NCBI GenBank assembly: GCA_020747015.1
Contig: JAGTJM010000004.1
Coordinates: 434,001-498,000, forward strand
Length of the DNA: 64,000 nucleotides
Source: Pyrenochaeta sp. MPI-SDFR-AT-0127
Lineage: Eukaryota > Ascomycota > Dothideomycetes > Pleosporales > Cucurbitariaceae
Direction of reading: 5' to 3'
The notes under the pieces were generated by a model that was not told the DNA's origin, ran no database searches, and saw only the letters and a list, made by a program, of their open reading frames with translations. Numbering within the stretch: position 1 is the stretch's first letter; every line of letters starts with the position of its first letter. The translations under genes were made by a program, and so were the position numbers. Shown one piece after another: positions 38,054-48,016 of the stretch.

Positions 38054-38536
38054 GAGAGTGAACGACAAAGGAGAACGGTAACGACAGTGCAGGCATGAAA
38101 TGAGCGATGAACGTCTGACAGGAAAGAATCAGGGTTGCTCAAGATGAGGGGGTACTCGTAATCCATATCTCGCCAGTTACGACAACTGTATAGGCTTTGA
38201 GCGCATCGCGAGTGGGCGAACCCACAGAATGAGCAACACTGTGACCAATGGTGTTTCCCACATTATGTTGAAAGGATGATGCAGTTGTACAAACCCAGGA
38301 CGAGAATGAAGCTGAATACTCGACTGCGCTGGTATGTACACTGGTTACAGTGTGACAGATAAATATGCACTACATGGTGTGGGTACAACTTGTGTCCTCC
38401 AGGGGCGACACCGCCGCTTTTACAGATGTGGAACTGGGATGAACGACTTATTAATGTATATCAGTGCAAAAGAAGGTATTGCTGGTGCCAGAAGACGAAG
38501 TATGGCTGCAAGTGACCTTGCTGCAAGCTTCAGAAT
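38054..38536. other. Intergenic region
   Basis: 483 bp between two minus-strand genes. 5' region of the small membrane protein and 3' region of the pantoate ligase; nothing else seen. Confidence 0.4.
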
Positions 38537-39742
38537 TCATTGAATTGGGTCTAAGATGATGTTGTCGATCAACCGTACAGGAACCTGGCCGTCTCCGAGA
38601 CCCAAAATCTCCCCCTGTTGCGGCTCCTCGAGTGGCAGCATCTTGACTGCGCCACTGAGGATTGCACCCTTTGTTGCATCAACTTGGTCAACTTCCTCCA
38701 TGGTCTCAGGGTCTGCAAGGCTGAGATAGTCGACTTGAAACTTTGCGCGCTTGCTAGGTTCCAGACTCTCTTGCTCAAGTAGCGTCGTGTCACCATGTTC
38801 AAATGCAGGCCATAGAATATCGCCTCGAAGCCGTTTACCGGCTTTGTACTGAGCCTCTGCTTTGCGAAGCGCCTGATTGAGCACAATACCAACATTGCGG
38901 CGTCGGGTGCCCAGATACACATTACGGGAGGACAGAGCTAAGCCATCTGATTCTCGTGATGTGGGAACGATGCGCAAATCCATGTCCAGATGGAAATCCT
39001 TGATCAGTCGGTTGATGACCCTGGTTTGCTGGACGTCCTTCTGGCCAAAATAGACACGATCGGGCGTGCAGATGTTGAACAGCTTCATGCACACGGTCGC
39101 TACGCCGCGGAAGAAGACAGGTCTTGATGCACCCTCGAGGAGCTGACCCAACGGGCGCATCTCGATGAAACTCCCTACTCCTGGTATACTACTATCAGGA
39201 GGGAGTGTTGGGTACATGGTGTTGGTGTTTGGCGCAAAGACAGCGGTCACGCGTCCCTGGCCAGCACTCGCCAGCTCTTTGTCTATCTCGTCCAGCATCC
39301 GCAAGTCCGACTCCCAGGTCTTGGGATATGACGCCAAATCCTCATTCAAGCCAAACTGCGTGGGGTTGACATAGATGGTGACAAAGACATCGGTGTTTTC
39401 AGCTGCTGCGTGTCGGACGAGCGAGGCATGGCCCTCATGTAGAGCGCCCATGGTGGGTACAAGACCAACTGTGCGCTTATTGAAGAGGAGACCTTGACGA
39501 TATTCACGTAAGGGCGCAACATCGTGGAAGACGTGTGTATGGGAAGCAACGGCGGATGCACTGCGGAGGGTCGCGCTCGTCGAGAGACGGCGGAAGCCAT
39601 TGTGCCTCGCAGAAGTTTGTGAGGGGCGCGAAAAATGCGAGACGAGGCACCGACGTGTTGTAGTAACTGTATTCAGTCGGCTCCTATGACTCAATGGCTC
39701 GATTTGAGGCTACTCACCAGCTGTACAGCGGAGGGATGCCAT
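38537..39742 (-). CDS. PAN6: Pantoate-beta-alanine ligase (pantothenate synthetase)
   Basis: complement(join(38537..39666,39718..39742)), 384 aa. A tiny 25-bp first exon (MASLRCTA) is joined by a 51-bp intron (GTGAGT..ATACAG) to VTTTRRCLVSHFSRPSQ. The resulting N-terminus is rich in Arg, Ser and Thr, without acidic residues, and predicts mitochondrial import. Motifs of the adenylate-forming PanC family: PTMGALHEGHASLVRHA (HIGH-like nucleotide site), VTIYVNPTQFGLNEDL, VYFGQKDVQQ and ALSSRNVYL. It condenses pantoate with beta-alanine using ATP to give pantothenate, the CoA precursor. Compared with bacterial PanC (~280 aa) it has the N-terminal leader and an insertion around the PDSSIPGVGSF segment, as in fungi. 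It is divergent from DBP7, with 331 bp between start codons. Confidence 0.93.
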
Positions 39743-40073
39743 TGCGGAGAAGGATGCGGAGGTGCCGCGGCCGATAGCGTGCCCTAGAGATCAGGTCGCG
39801 CAGAGTTGGTGGCTATGGCAGAAGACAGTGGCCCTCCAAAGCAGGTAAGCAGAAGAAGAGTGGAAAGGCAGCCATGCTCGTCGACTGATGAGAAGGGCAA
39901 AGTCGACTCGCAACTGCGCTGAAGCTGCCATCATGGGAGTCTGGCCGGTCTGCCCACTCCAGCCTAGCGCCCCACCAAAAAGTTTCCCAGAGGTTGAGAT
40001 TTCGAGGTCGTCGCATTTGACGCCCCACCACTACAACCCACCGCGACGGGAAGACAGCGTCAAGTAGAGCAAT
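39743..40073. promoter_or_regulatory. Divergent promoter, PAN6 / DBP7
   Basis: 331 bp shared by two divergent housekeeping genes. No TATA box is obvious. Confidence 0.45.
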
Positions 40074-42560
40074 ATGGCCGACGATGGCATGCTCCTCAAC
40101 TTCTCCATACCCGACAGCGGTATCCTCGCCAGGCCGAGTTTCAAGGGCGGAAACTGGAAGGACCGGCTCACCGCAAAGAAGGCGGCCCAGAACTGGCATA
40201 CCAAGGCCACTGCACGACTGAGCGGAGAGAAGGCCCCAAAGAAGGTCACAGACAATGCGACAGATGTGAACCGCACAGAACTGGGCCCTAGGACGAGGAG
40301 AGTGTCGAAGAGCCCAGAACCCTCAACCGTCGAAGACAGGCCGGCGAAGAGAACTCGGGTCAGCGGAGACTTCAGACCAAAGTCTACTGAGAAGACTGGA
40401 GAAAGCGACTTTAGACCACAGTCCAATCCAGCCGTGACGAGGAGGCCGGGCGAGAAGCAGGATGTGCCAAAAGGCGGAAAGCAGATCATCTCGTCGCTAT
40501 TCACCTACAACCCTACCTCCACAACGAAGCCGCAAGCGAGCGAACGACACGTAGAAGATGCGCCAGTCGAGCCCTCAAATGCGCCACTAAGCAGCGAACT
40601 CGATACATTTACCTCTCTGGGCATATCCACGACGCTTGCGTCGCATTTATTGAACAAGATGGAATTGAAGGCGCCTACCGCAATTCAAAAGGCGGCAATC
40701 ACACAGCTGGTCAAGGACGATTCAGATGCCTTTATACAGGCAGAGACGGGCTCAGGAAAGACGCTGGCATATCTCCTGCCCATCGTGCAGAGATTGATGG
40801 AACTCTCGGCGAATATGAAGAAGCGGAAAGTAGACGAGAATGTACAGCGAAACTCAGGTCTCTTTGCTATCATCATGGCGCCAACACGAGAATTGAGTAA
40901 ACAGATTGCACTCGTACTGGAGAAGCTTTTGGGTTGTGCGCACTGGCTGGTCGCTACCACTGTTATTGGTGGTGAAAAGAAAAAGTCAGAGAAGGCGCGA
41001 CTGCGGAAAGGTATCAACATTCTGGTCGCGACCCCCGGCCGACTGGTGGATCATCTCGAGCACACCGAGGCATTGGATGTGAGCAATGTCAGATGGCTCG
41101 TTCTCGATGAAGGCGATCGCCTGATGGAGCTGGGATTTGAACAAGAAATTCAGAGAATTGTTGGTGCTTTGAACCTTCGAATGCGGGCGAAAAAGGACGA
41201 CCAGCTCAAGATACCTGGACTGCCGGAGAAGCGAACAACTGTTCTCTGCTCAGCGACAATGAAGATGGACGTGGAGAGACTTGGACAGATCAGCTTGAAA
41301 GATGCAGTCCACATACGAGCGGACCCCACAGGGAAAGATCAGGATGTGGGCGAATCGAGAGACGATCAGACCTTCTTTGCGCCGGCGCAACTGAAACAAT
41401 CGTATGCTGTAGTAGCCCCCAAGCTTCGATTGGTTACCTTGATGAGCTTTCTAAAGCGGGCATTTGCACGCAAAGGCTCAGTCATGAAGGCGATTGTGTT
41501 CATATCGTGCGCCGACTCGGTCGACTTTCACTTCGATATGCTTACCAGCGACTTGGAGCAAAAGTCGGATAAGAAGCAAGAGGCCAAAGAAGAGGAGACA
41601 GATGAGGAGAGCACGGAAAAGAAGCCGACCAAGAAAGCTAAGGCTGTTTCGCAAGCTGACCCCACGAAACTCTCAGTAACCAACGCCGAGTCACCTATCC
41701 TCTCTCCCAAAACACATACCGTAACTGCATATCGTCTCCACGGCTCCCTTCAGCAATCCCTCCGAACATCCACCCTCGCCCACTTCACTAAGAACAAAGA
41801 ACCTGCCGTCCTTATTGCGACCGACGTCGCTTCTCGCGGTCTTGATCTTCCCAATGTCGATCTAGTCGTCGAATTTGACCCCGCCTTCGCTCGAGAAGAC
41901 CATCTCCATCGCATCGGTCGTACTGCACGTGCCGGCCGTGACGGACGCGCATGCATCTTCCTTATGCCAGGCTGTGAAGAAGGCTACGTTGATATTCTCA
42001 AATCAGATAGAAAGGACACCGAAGCTGGTATTCAAATTTCTCGGCAAGATGCGGACGATATTCTCAATCGCGGACTGGTCACCAGCGGCGTGGCAGTTAA
42101 GAACGCGTACATGGACAAAGCCACCGATCTCCAGCTCGCCATTGAACGCTGGGCTCTAGCCTCGCCATCACGTCTTGAAGCAGCACGTCGCGCGTATCAA
42201 AGCCACGTCCGCGCATACGCCACTCATGTCGCAGACGAACGCAAATACTTTGACATCAAGCAACTGCATCTCGGTCACTTGGCCAAGGCTTTTGCACTGA
42301 GAGAGCGACCAAGTGGCATGAAGGTTCCTGGTCTTCGAACGGGAGCTGGAAGAGGTGATAAGACACCAGCGAAGATTCGTGGGGGCAAGAAGGAGGCGGT
42401 CAGAGAGAGGGAGAAGGAAGGCGCTGTGAAGAAGGTTGTGGATCTGGATCTCCCAGACAGCCATGATACGGAGGAGGCATCCAAGATGAGGAAGGCAATC
42501 AGGGCCAGGGAAAAGTTTATGCGTCATGCTGGTATGGCGAGCGAGTTCAACTTGGGATAA
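40074..42560 (+). CDS. DBP7: ATP-dependent RNA helicase Dbp7 (DEAD-box, 60S ribosome biogenesis)
   Basis: Single exon, 828 aa (yeast 742). The N-terminus has the Dbp7-type NWKDRLTAKKAAQNW element and a long disordered basic stretch. The helicase core follows: Q-motif region (APTAIQKAAI), motif I AETGSGKT (223-230), Ia PTRELSKQ, Ib TPGRLVDHLE, motif II DEGD at 345-348 (the Dbp7 variant of DEAD), motif III SAT (393-395), TDVASRGLD, and motif VI HRIGRTARAG from 612. A charged insertion (about 500-545, rich in Glu and Lys) separates the RecA halves, a known Dbp7 feature. The C-terminal DUF4217-like part and basic tail follow. It acts in the nucleolus in early large-subunit assembly. The DEGD motif and N-terminal element favour Dbp7 over other helicases. 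Confidence 0.93.
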   Translation: MADDGMLLNFSIPDSGILARPSFKGGNWKDRLTAKKAAQNWHTKATARLSGEKAPKKVTDNATDVNRTELGPRTRRVSKSPEPSTVEDRPAKRTRVSGDFRPKSTEKTGESDFRPQSNPAVTRRPGEKQDVPKGGKQIISSLFTYNPTSTTKPQASERHVEDAPVEPSNAPLSSELDTFTSLGISTTLASHLLNKMELKAPTAIQKAAITQLVKDDSDAFIQAETGSGKTLAYLLPIVQRLMELSANMKKRKVDENVQRNSGLFAIIMAPTRELSKQIALVLEKLLGCAHWLVATTVIGGEKKKSEKARLRKGINILVATPGRLVDHLEHTEALDVSNVRWLVLDEGDRLMELGFEQEIQRIVGALNLRMRAKKDDQLKIPGLPEKRTTVLCSATMKMDVERLGQISLKDAVHIRADPTGKDQDVGESRDDQTFFAPAQLKQSYAVVAPKLRLVTLMSFLKRAFARKGSVMKAIVFISCADSVDFHFDMLTSDLEQKSDKKQEAKEEETDEESTEKKPTKKAKAVSQADPTKLSVTNAESPILSPKTHTVTAYRLHGSLQQSLRTSTLAHFTKNKEPAVLIATDVASRGLDLPNVDLVVEFDPAFAREDHLHRIGRTARAGRDGRACIFLMPGCEEGYVDILKSDRKDTEAGIQISRQDADDILNRGLVTSGVAVKNAYMDKATDLQLAIERWALASPSRLEAARRAYQSHVRAYATHVADERKYFDIKQLHLGHLAKAFALRERPSGMKVPGLRTGAGRGDKTPAKIRGGKKEAVREREKEGAVKKVVDLDLPDSHDTEEASKMRKAIRAREKFMRHAGMASEFNLG

Positions 42561-43217
42561 ATCCTGCCCCTAATCAATATATCAATATTTCGACATTTCC
42601 TTCACTTGTTTGTCATTTGAAGATTTTTTTTCGAAGTGGCTATTCTGTAATTAGATGACGCTTCGATGAATGTCACGGGAAACTCATGTCAAACCGACTT
42701 CGAATGGCAGCTACTACGGGGAGCAGAATCGAATACTTAGAACGCACAAACTTCATGCACATTAATGGAACAACTGCTGATGTGATTGGGAAAACTCCGA
42801 GCTGCCTTGTTCACAATCACAAATTCGACATGCGTTCCAGATAGAGGTGAATGAGATCTCTCGAGCGACCAAAATAGGATATTCAAATCTCTTATATGTG
42901 GCAATATTAGCAGTGCGAACCATCGCACAGCCTGTGGTTATAGATAACTTTAGTATACTCAAAGCTTAACTAACTAGTTACCAGGTAAACCTGCTATATG
43001 AAAGACAACTTTGTTTATACTAATTTCCTCTTACTTTAACGTTATTAATTATTCTTGAACTTAATGACGGTTACGATCAAAGAGTGTAATTAGTCCAGAT
43101 CGACTTTTCACCTCTATAAGGTGTAGGTTAGCGAAGCAGGAAGTCAAAATCGGGGGGATGTGCGGTTACCATCAAGTATACTCGTTCAATAAAAAAGCAG
43201 AGAAAACACCATATATA
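42561..43217. other. Convergent intergenic region at border of accessory island
   Basis: 657 bp between DBP7 and the convergent HET gene, becoming AT-rich from about 42,940. No gene. It marks the change from housekeeping to accessory content. Confidence 0.45.
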
Positions 43218-45158
43218 TTACACGAATACGAACTTCTCTTTCAAATTCATATCAAGACCTTCAACGGCCTCACCATTCATGAGCCCTAATATATAACACT
43301 CGCCGATAAATCTGCAGTGACTGCCTTCTCGTCGAATCACATATGGCACAGACGCACCGAGGATGATGCATATTTCGTCCCCGACTACGCTCGCAACAGG
43401 TGCAAGACCTAGATATCCCAAGTCTGTGACGAACAGACGCCGACCGTGCGATATTCCAGTAATGCCATCCGCACGATCCCATGCAGCAATATCAATATCT
43501 GGAGCGCATCTTGCGTGATTGAGGACCTCGGCATCATTGCCTTCCCATGACACCTCAGTTTCGAATACATGACGTTGACTTTGGAAAGCGGGATCCCAGA
43601 AGGAATACTTGCATCTACAGGCAGCAGAAGGAGCAAGACTGCCTAGGAAATTGTGAGACGGATCCAAGCCTTCGTCGTATGCTGCATTGAATGAGCAAAT
43701 GTACGGATTCGGAAGCGCGTCAAGAATGCTCTTTGGTGGTAAGCCACGTCGGTTTCCAGCCAACGAACTGAGCACTACGATCTTCATGATGGCGTATCCT
43801 GAGACGTGCATCTCGAAGCGAGAATTCCGTCCAGATCCCAGGCTACGTTGCTTGTTTTGCAAGTAATATTTTGGAACTGCTTGCTGTGAGTCCTTGACCT
43901 TGGCCGCCGTGAAACCAGAGTTGCTGATCAGCCAAGGCGCATTGAGAGGCGTTCTCCAGTCTGGTGTCCACGATGGGAGATCTGAAGAAAGTTGCCGGCT
44001 CCCATGTTGGACGAAGCTTAAAGATGCGAGCCCGCGAATGCCCTCCATGGCGCCGATGCAAACAGCGGTTCGCACGTACGTCTCTGCCACCGAGATGGAA
44101 TAATCGGGCTTGAGGTAACTAGAAGAGAAGCCGGAGGATATCCCAAGAAGGGCGTATACTTTGTCTCTTGGGTCGGTAGCCTTTGTCCATCGCATCATTA
44201 AAAGCATGATGTCTAGTCTTGGATAAGAATTTCCCTCATGGCCTGGCGAAGCGTACATGATGGGACAATCTTCAAGTGCGTTTGGTCGAGGAGCTGACGC
44301 GCCCTCAGGATAACTAAGCTTCGGTCGACTATACGCTGAGTTAGTCTCGTGCATGATGAGCACTGCCGTGTGCAACGGCTGGTTGTTCTCGACCCCAATG
44401 TCCAACTGGAACTCTTCTACGAGATTGCAAGCCCGACAGATATCTTCCCACGGCACAGTAAGACTCCCACATCTCACCGTCACTGTCGTAGAGACTGTGA
44501 CCTCTTGGAAGACCCAAACTCTGGTGAACCACGATCGTCTCAGCAGGTTTCGAAAGGCTTGCCATGAATCATCCGAAATATAGCATATATGGTCTTTTCT
44601 CAGTAACCATGGGCGACACTTCACGGTATTGAGTTCCACGGCGAGTTTGTCGCGTTCGTATTTGGACAGCCTGAAAGACAGCGACCTAAGCCTTTCGATG
44701 CATTTCAGGGCCGCAGAAATAGACTCATCTGCCTCACCAAGCCAGACAATAGTTTGCCCCGCTCGCGAGTAGATGTTACGCATTTGCTGGATTTGGCTTT
44801 CCCTCTCTTTCTCGTTACGCTGGTCAATGCAGACTGCGTCGATCCACAACACTTGCGCCTTGTCATTAAGTCGGAGGTGTCGCAACGCTGAATCAAGGTT
44901 GGCTGTGATGTTTAACACTTCGTTGACAGTACGTGTTTTGCCGTCTTGGAGAACTGATTCGCATGTCAACGAACAAGGCTTGATCGTGCTACCCCATACG
45001 TATGATAGTGTCATATAGCTCATGTCTCTTGGGAGGGCACACTGAAGTCGGCATTTTAGAGGTTCTGCGAAGGTTCCTGGCTTCAAGAACAAAAATCGGA
45101 CTTCCCCTTGCGCCCGTAAAGGCTGATAGACTGGTGTCGTTGGCTTGGGATTCGACAT
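43218..45158 (-). CDS. HET-domain (heterokaryon incompatibility) protein 1
   Basis: Single exon, 646 aa, from ATG 45,158. The HET domain lies at about residues 45-230 with its three hallmark blocks: MTLSYVWGS, LWIDAVCIDQRNEKERESQIQQM, and RSWFTRVWVFQEV. A mid-region element (TKATDPRDKVYALLGI) and the C-terminal block GDEICIILGASVPYVIRREG ... FIGECYILGLMNGEA are typical of full-length fungal HET proteins. The domain is TIR-like in fold and is the death-inducing part in vegetative incompatibility. All blocks are intact and no stop interrupts the frame, so it looks functional. It is divergent from the HeLo-like gene (665 bp between starts), which places a death-type effector on each side of one promoter region. 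Confidence 0.9.
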   Translation of the reverse strand: MSNPKPTTPVYQPLRAQGEVRFLFLKPGTFAEPLKCRLQCALPRDMSYMTLSYVWGSTIKPCSLTCESVLQDGKTRTVNEVLNITANLDSALRHLRLNDKAQVLWIDAVCIDQRNEKERESQIQQMRNIYSRAGQTIVWLGEADESISAALKCIERLRSLSFRLSKYERDKLAVELNTVKCRPWLLRKDHICYISDDSWQAFRNLLRRSWFTRVWVFQEVTVSTTVTVRCGSLTVPWEDICRACNLVEEFQLDIGVENNQPLHTAVLIMHETNSAYSRPKLSYPEGASAPRPNALEDCPIMYASPGHEGNSYPRLDIMLLMMRWTKATDPRDKVYALLGISSGFSSSYLKPDYSISVAETYVRTAVCIGAMEGIRGLASLSFVQHGSRQLSSDLPSWTPDWRTPLNAPWLISNSGFTAAKVKDSQQAVPKYYLQNKQRSLGSGRNSRFEMHVSGYAIMKIVVLSSLAGNRRGLPPKSILDALPNPYICSFNAAYDEGLDPSHNFLGSLAPSAACRCKYSFWDPAFQSQRHVFETEVSWEGNDAEVLNHARCAPDIDIAAWDRADGITGISHGRRLFVTDLGYLGLAPVASVVGDEICIILGASVPYVIRREGSHCRFIGECYILGLMNGEAVEGLDMNLKEKFVFV

Positions 45159-45823
45159 GATGTTCAGACGATCCAGTCATTTGGGACAAGTTGGGCAGGA
45201 GATCTATGCACTTGTGCAGGGTTTGGCACCCACTTTGACTAAATTACTCAATCGAGATCTCAGGCAAATAACTTCACTAGGCTGAGCGAGCTGTGACATG
45301 AGACTCGCATCACGTGATGTCTACCCCACATGTAGCAGCCTGATAACACAGCCTAAGTAGCTACCGTAGTGTATAGGAAGGAGAGGAACAAGACCAGAAG
45401 CTCCCTTCGATTAGAGACTTCCGTAGTTAAAGCAAAGTGGATTCATTTTAGGTAAAGGGTAGATAAGTAAAGATATAGGTAGTTGCTTGTAGTTTCTACT
45501 AAGACTGCAAAATATGAGTGAAGAAGCCCATAATTTGCGCCTGGGGTTCGCTCTGAACGTTTGTAAGCTGCACTTAGCCGCCCGTGGCGCTGCGGGGTTG
45601 TGAGGGAGTGAAATTGATAGGCTCCGCGCAGGGAACAGGTCGGAAGGTCTTCAGCGCCTGGAGGCAACCACGCACCTCAACAGGCCGTGTGAGCCAGGTT
45701 TCGTAAGAATAAGCCGCGGTTCTCTTCATGTAGTTCTATCACAGCGAATAAGCTGAAGCAATTCAGCGACTCTCTGTGCATCTGGCTGATTTTGCGAGAG
45801 AACAACTAAGCCAAATACAGATC
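45159..45823. promoter_or_regulatory. Divergent promoter region, HET gene 1 / HeLo-like gene
   Basis: 665 bp between start codons. It contains the 12-bp perfect palindrome CATCACGTGATG at 45,308-45,319, an extended E-box of the kind bound by bHLH factors. No other ORF is supported. Confidence 0.4.
45308..45319. promoter_or_regulatory. Palindromic extended E-box CATCACGTGATG
   Basis: A perfect 12-bp palindrome containing CACGTG, 150 bp upstream of HET gene 1 and about 505 bp upstream of the HeLo-like gene. TCACGTGA is a known high-affinity bHLH core; its use here is inferred from position only. Confidence 0.3.
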
Positions 45824-46774
45824 ATGGTCCCATTTAGCATCACGGCCGGTGCTATCGGAATCACTGGAGTCACCATAGCGAGCGTTGTGCAGCTCCACAG
45901 CCTCATCGACAGTCTTACTGAAGCCAAAAACGTTGTGGCAGATATTGCTTCCAGCTTAGCCAATATAGAGCGTCCGCTAGCTGCACTTGAGCAGCTAAGC
46001 ATCTCGGACGAAGCGACTTCGACTGCGCTCAAAGAGGACTTAAAGAAAGCTGGTGTCGCGGAAGTGGTTAACAAGTGTGGTGAAGCTTGCGAAGAGTTCA
46101 GCAGGAATCTCAAGAAGTGGACGAAGCATTCTAGCACTTCGAAGCTTTCGCTCAGGGATCGCCTTTCCGTCGGTGTGTGGAACAAAGAGAAGATTCGTAC
46201 CTTCAGAACGCAGTTGCAATCGTGCGAGGCCACCGTGCATTTTGCTGTTACGAGCACTCAGCTGTAAGGAGTGCTTTCTGGCTTCTGTGACAAGGCACGC
46301 TGATTCTGCAATAGCATGGTCCAAATACGATCCGAGAAGACCTCTGAGGCTGACCGTGAAATATTAAAGAAGCAGCTGCAGACACTCGAGATGAAGATCC
46401 AACAGCATCTTGACCTCACTAAGAAGCAGCACGAAGAAGCTCAGGGACGCAAGCAAGAGCACCAAGACGAGCCAGAGGAAGAGGAAGATGGCGGTGCGCA
46501 GCGAACTCTGGCTATCAAGGAGGTTGAGGAGCAGTTACGCCTACTTAAAGCCAATCAAATCTCTTCTGGAGTACTATTCTCGCAAGTACAGTCCAGACGG
46601 AGCTGCCAAGAGATTGGCAAAGTTATAACCTCGGAAAATTCAAAGGCACTTGTAGGGCTCCCGGAGAGTGTAGTTGACAAGATTAATCAACGAATTGGAG
46701 AGGTTAGGACCGAAGGAGGTTCAACTGCTATTGTTGGGGTATTCAGCAGCAACATTGATATAAAGGATTTGTGA
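45824..46774 (+). CDS. HeLo-like/SesA-type N-terminal domain protein with two C-terminal HET-s-like motifs
   Basis: join(45824..46263,46315..46774), 299 aa. The 51-bp intron (GTAAGG, branch CTGAT, ATAG) restores STQLMVQIRSEK. The start MVPFSITAGAIGITGVTIASVVQLHSLID is the hydrophobic first helix shared by fungal N-terminal domains of the HeLo-like/SesA type (Pfam Helo_like_N class); in HET-S and HELLP such domains form the membrane-active death module. Residues ~30-150 are helical. About 150-240 is a charged coiled coil with an acidic patch (DEPEEEEDGG). The last 55 residues differ: two copies of I-G-x-V-x4-[GN]-S-x-A-x-V-G at 247-261 and 274-288, Gly/Ser/Val-rich and non-helical. The same motif opens the next gene's product. 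The role as membrane-disrupting effector is inferred. Assignment to HeLo-like rather than SesA needs profile comparison. Confidence 0.82.
46613..46657 (+). other. HET-s-like amyloid motif candidate, effector repeat 1
   Basis: Codes for IGKVITSENSKALVG (residues 247-261 of the HeLo-like protein). Shares I, G, V, S, A, V, G at the same spacing with effector repeat 2 and with the receptor N-terminus. Confidence 0.65.
46694..46744 (+). other. HET-s-like amyloid motif candidate, effector repeat 2
   Basis: Codes for IGEVRTEGGSTAIVGVF (residues 274-290). It matches the receptor motif at 9 of 17 positions without gaps (I, G, V, G, S, A, V, G, F). Repeat 1 and repeat 2 begin 27 residues apart. Confidence 0.65.
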
Positions 46775-48016
46775 GGCAAAGATGTGGCTGTTATTTTTTG
46801 TTGTTTCTATCACACAACCCTCAAGTACCATCGAAGAAGAGGAACGACAATATGAGCATACGTTTATAATGACAAGAGCAGCCATGGATACTGTATAAGC
46901 TAATGGAAAGGAGAATACCTGATAGCGATTACCCATGCACCACACCAATTAATATCCATGTGCTAACATATATTTCTGAACAGTATTCTCTTCACAACTC
47001 AGTGTGCGGCAGAACTGATGAGGTTGAACGAAGTATCTGGCCCAAAATAGCTGTGCAATGCTCTCTATAGTCCGAGCATCCCTAGTCCGCCCAGCTTCAA
47101 GGACATGGGTTGCTTAATATTCGGTATAATGATGGATGTTATCAAAGCAACCGTAGGGGAGGCGTTGTTTAGGACAGTTTGCCAGCTACTATCGCGAGTT
47201 GCAAGGCTGAACGTTGCACGCTTGCGGGCCGGACTCGGCTACATAGGGCCGTCCCGCAGCTAACTACGGCCACTGTCCCTCTTGAAACTTTGGGCCTACC
47301 GCTATTAAAGGCCATACACCACCGACGTCCGATCAGAGTTTCCCAAATCAATAAATCGCGGCATACCGAAGCTACATGAGCGGACTTTGTGTGTGCTGAC
47401 CTTGAGCTGTATCCACCTGGACGAAGGCATTGCTAATAAGCCCCATTCGCATCTTAATAGCAATAACAACAATTGCATTACGCGAAGTCGAGAATATGCT
47501 TCTCACTAGTGCACAAGCTGCTACGCGCCCGCCAGGACAGATGGCGCACCCATGCGAGTGTTACTGTCACTCTTCCAACGACTGGGCCAGCACTGCCGCG
47601 CTTTTGAATATATGCTTCGATGCTTTAAGCTAACTCAGAAAGGTCATCTAAAGGGCCTCGATGTGAAGAGGAGGGAGTCAAGAGGCGCTTTCACACGTAG
47701 TTGGTTGCGTTTCAAGAATTACAAGGCGGCAGAGCCTTGCGCTATAGGCTTAGAAATCACGAGGGTAAAACGAATACCTACCACTGGACGGCATGCGTTG
47801 GGTCAGCCTTGCGCCCTGCCCCGGGGCGCATGCGCCAAAGGCTGCAGCTCTTCTGCCTCTCGCTTCGCGATTTGCAAAGAGCAACCTACAATCTATCGCG
47901 GCTCATGAAACTCACCGTGTAGGTTCAAGATCTAACACTATCCCAGTAGCACAAGCAACGCCCGCCCCACAGCGACCGGTATATGTACGTCAATGAAACG
48001 GCGTGCCATTGGATAG
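46775..48016. other. Intergenic region between effector and receptor genes
   Basis: 1.24 kb with no supportable gene. Short ORFs (for example 47,552-47,908) show no family features. Holds the receptor promoter. Confidence 0.45.

Noticed and set aside
45824..46774. Reading the HeLo-like gene as the N-terminal part of the NACHT receptor (one gene)
   Set aside because: The coding frame ends in a proper stop at 46,774 after a complete two-motif tail, and 1.24 kb of non-coding sequence separates it from the receptor start with its own motif.
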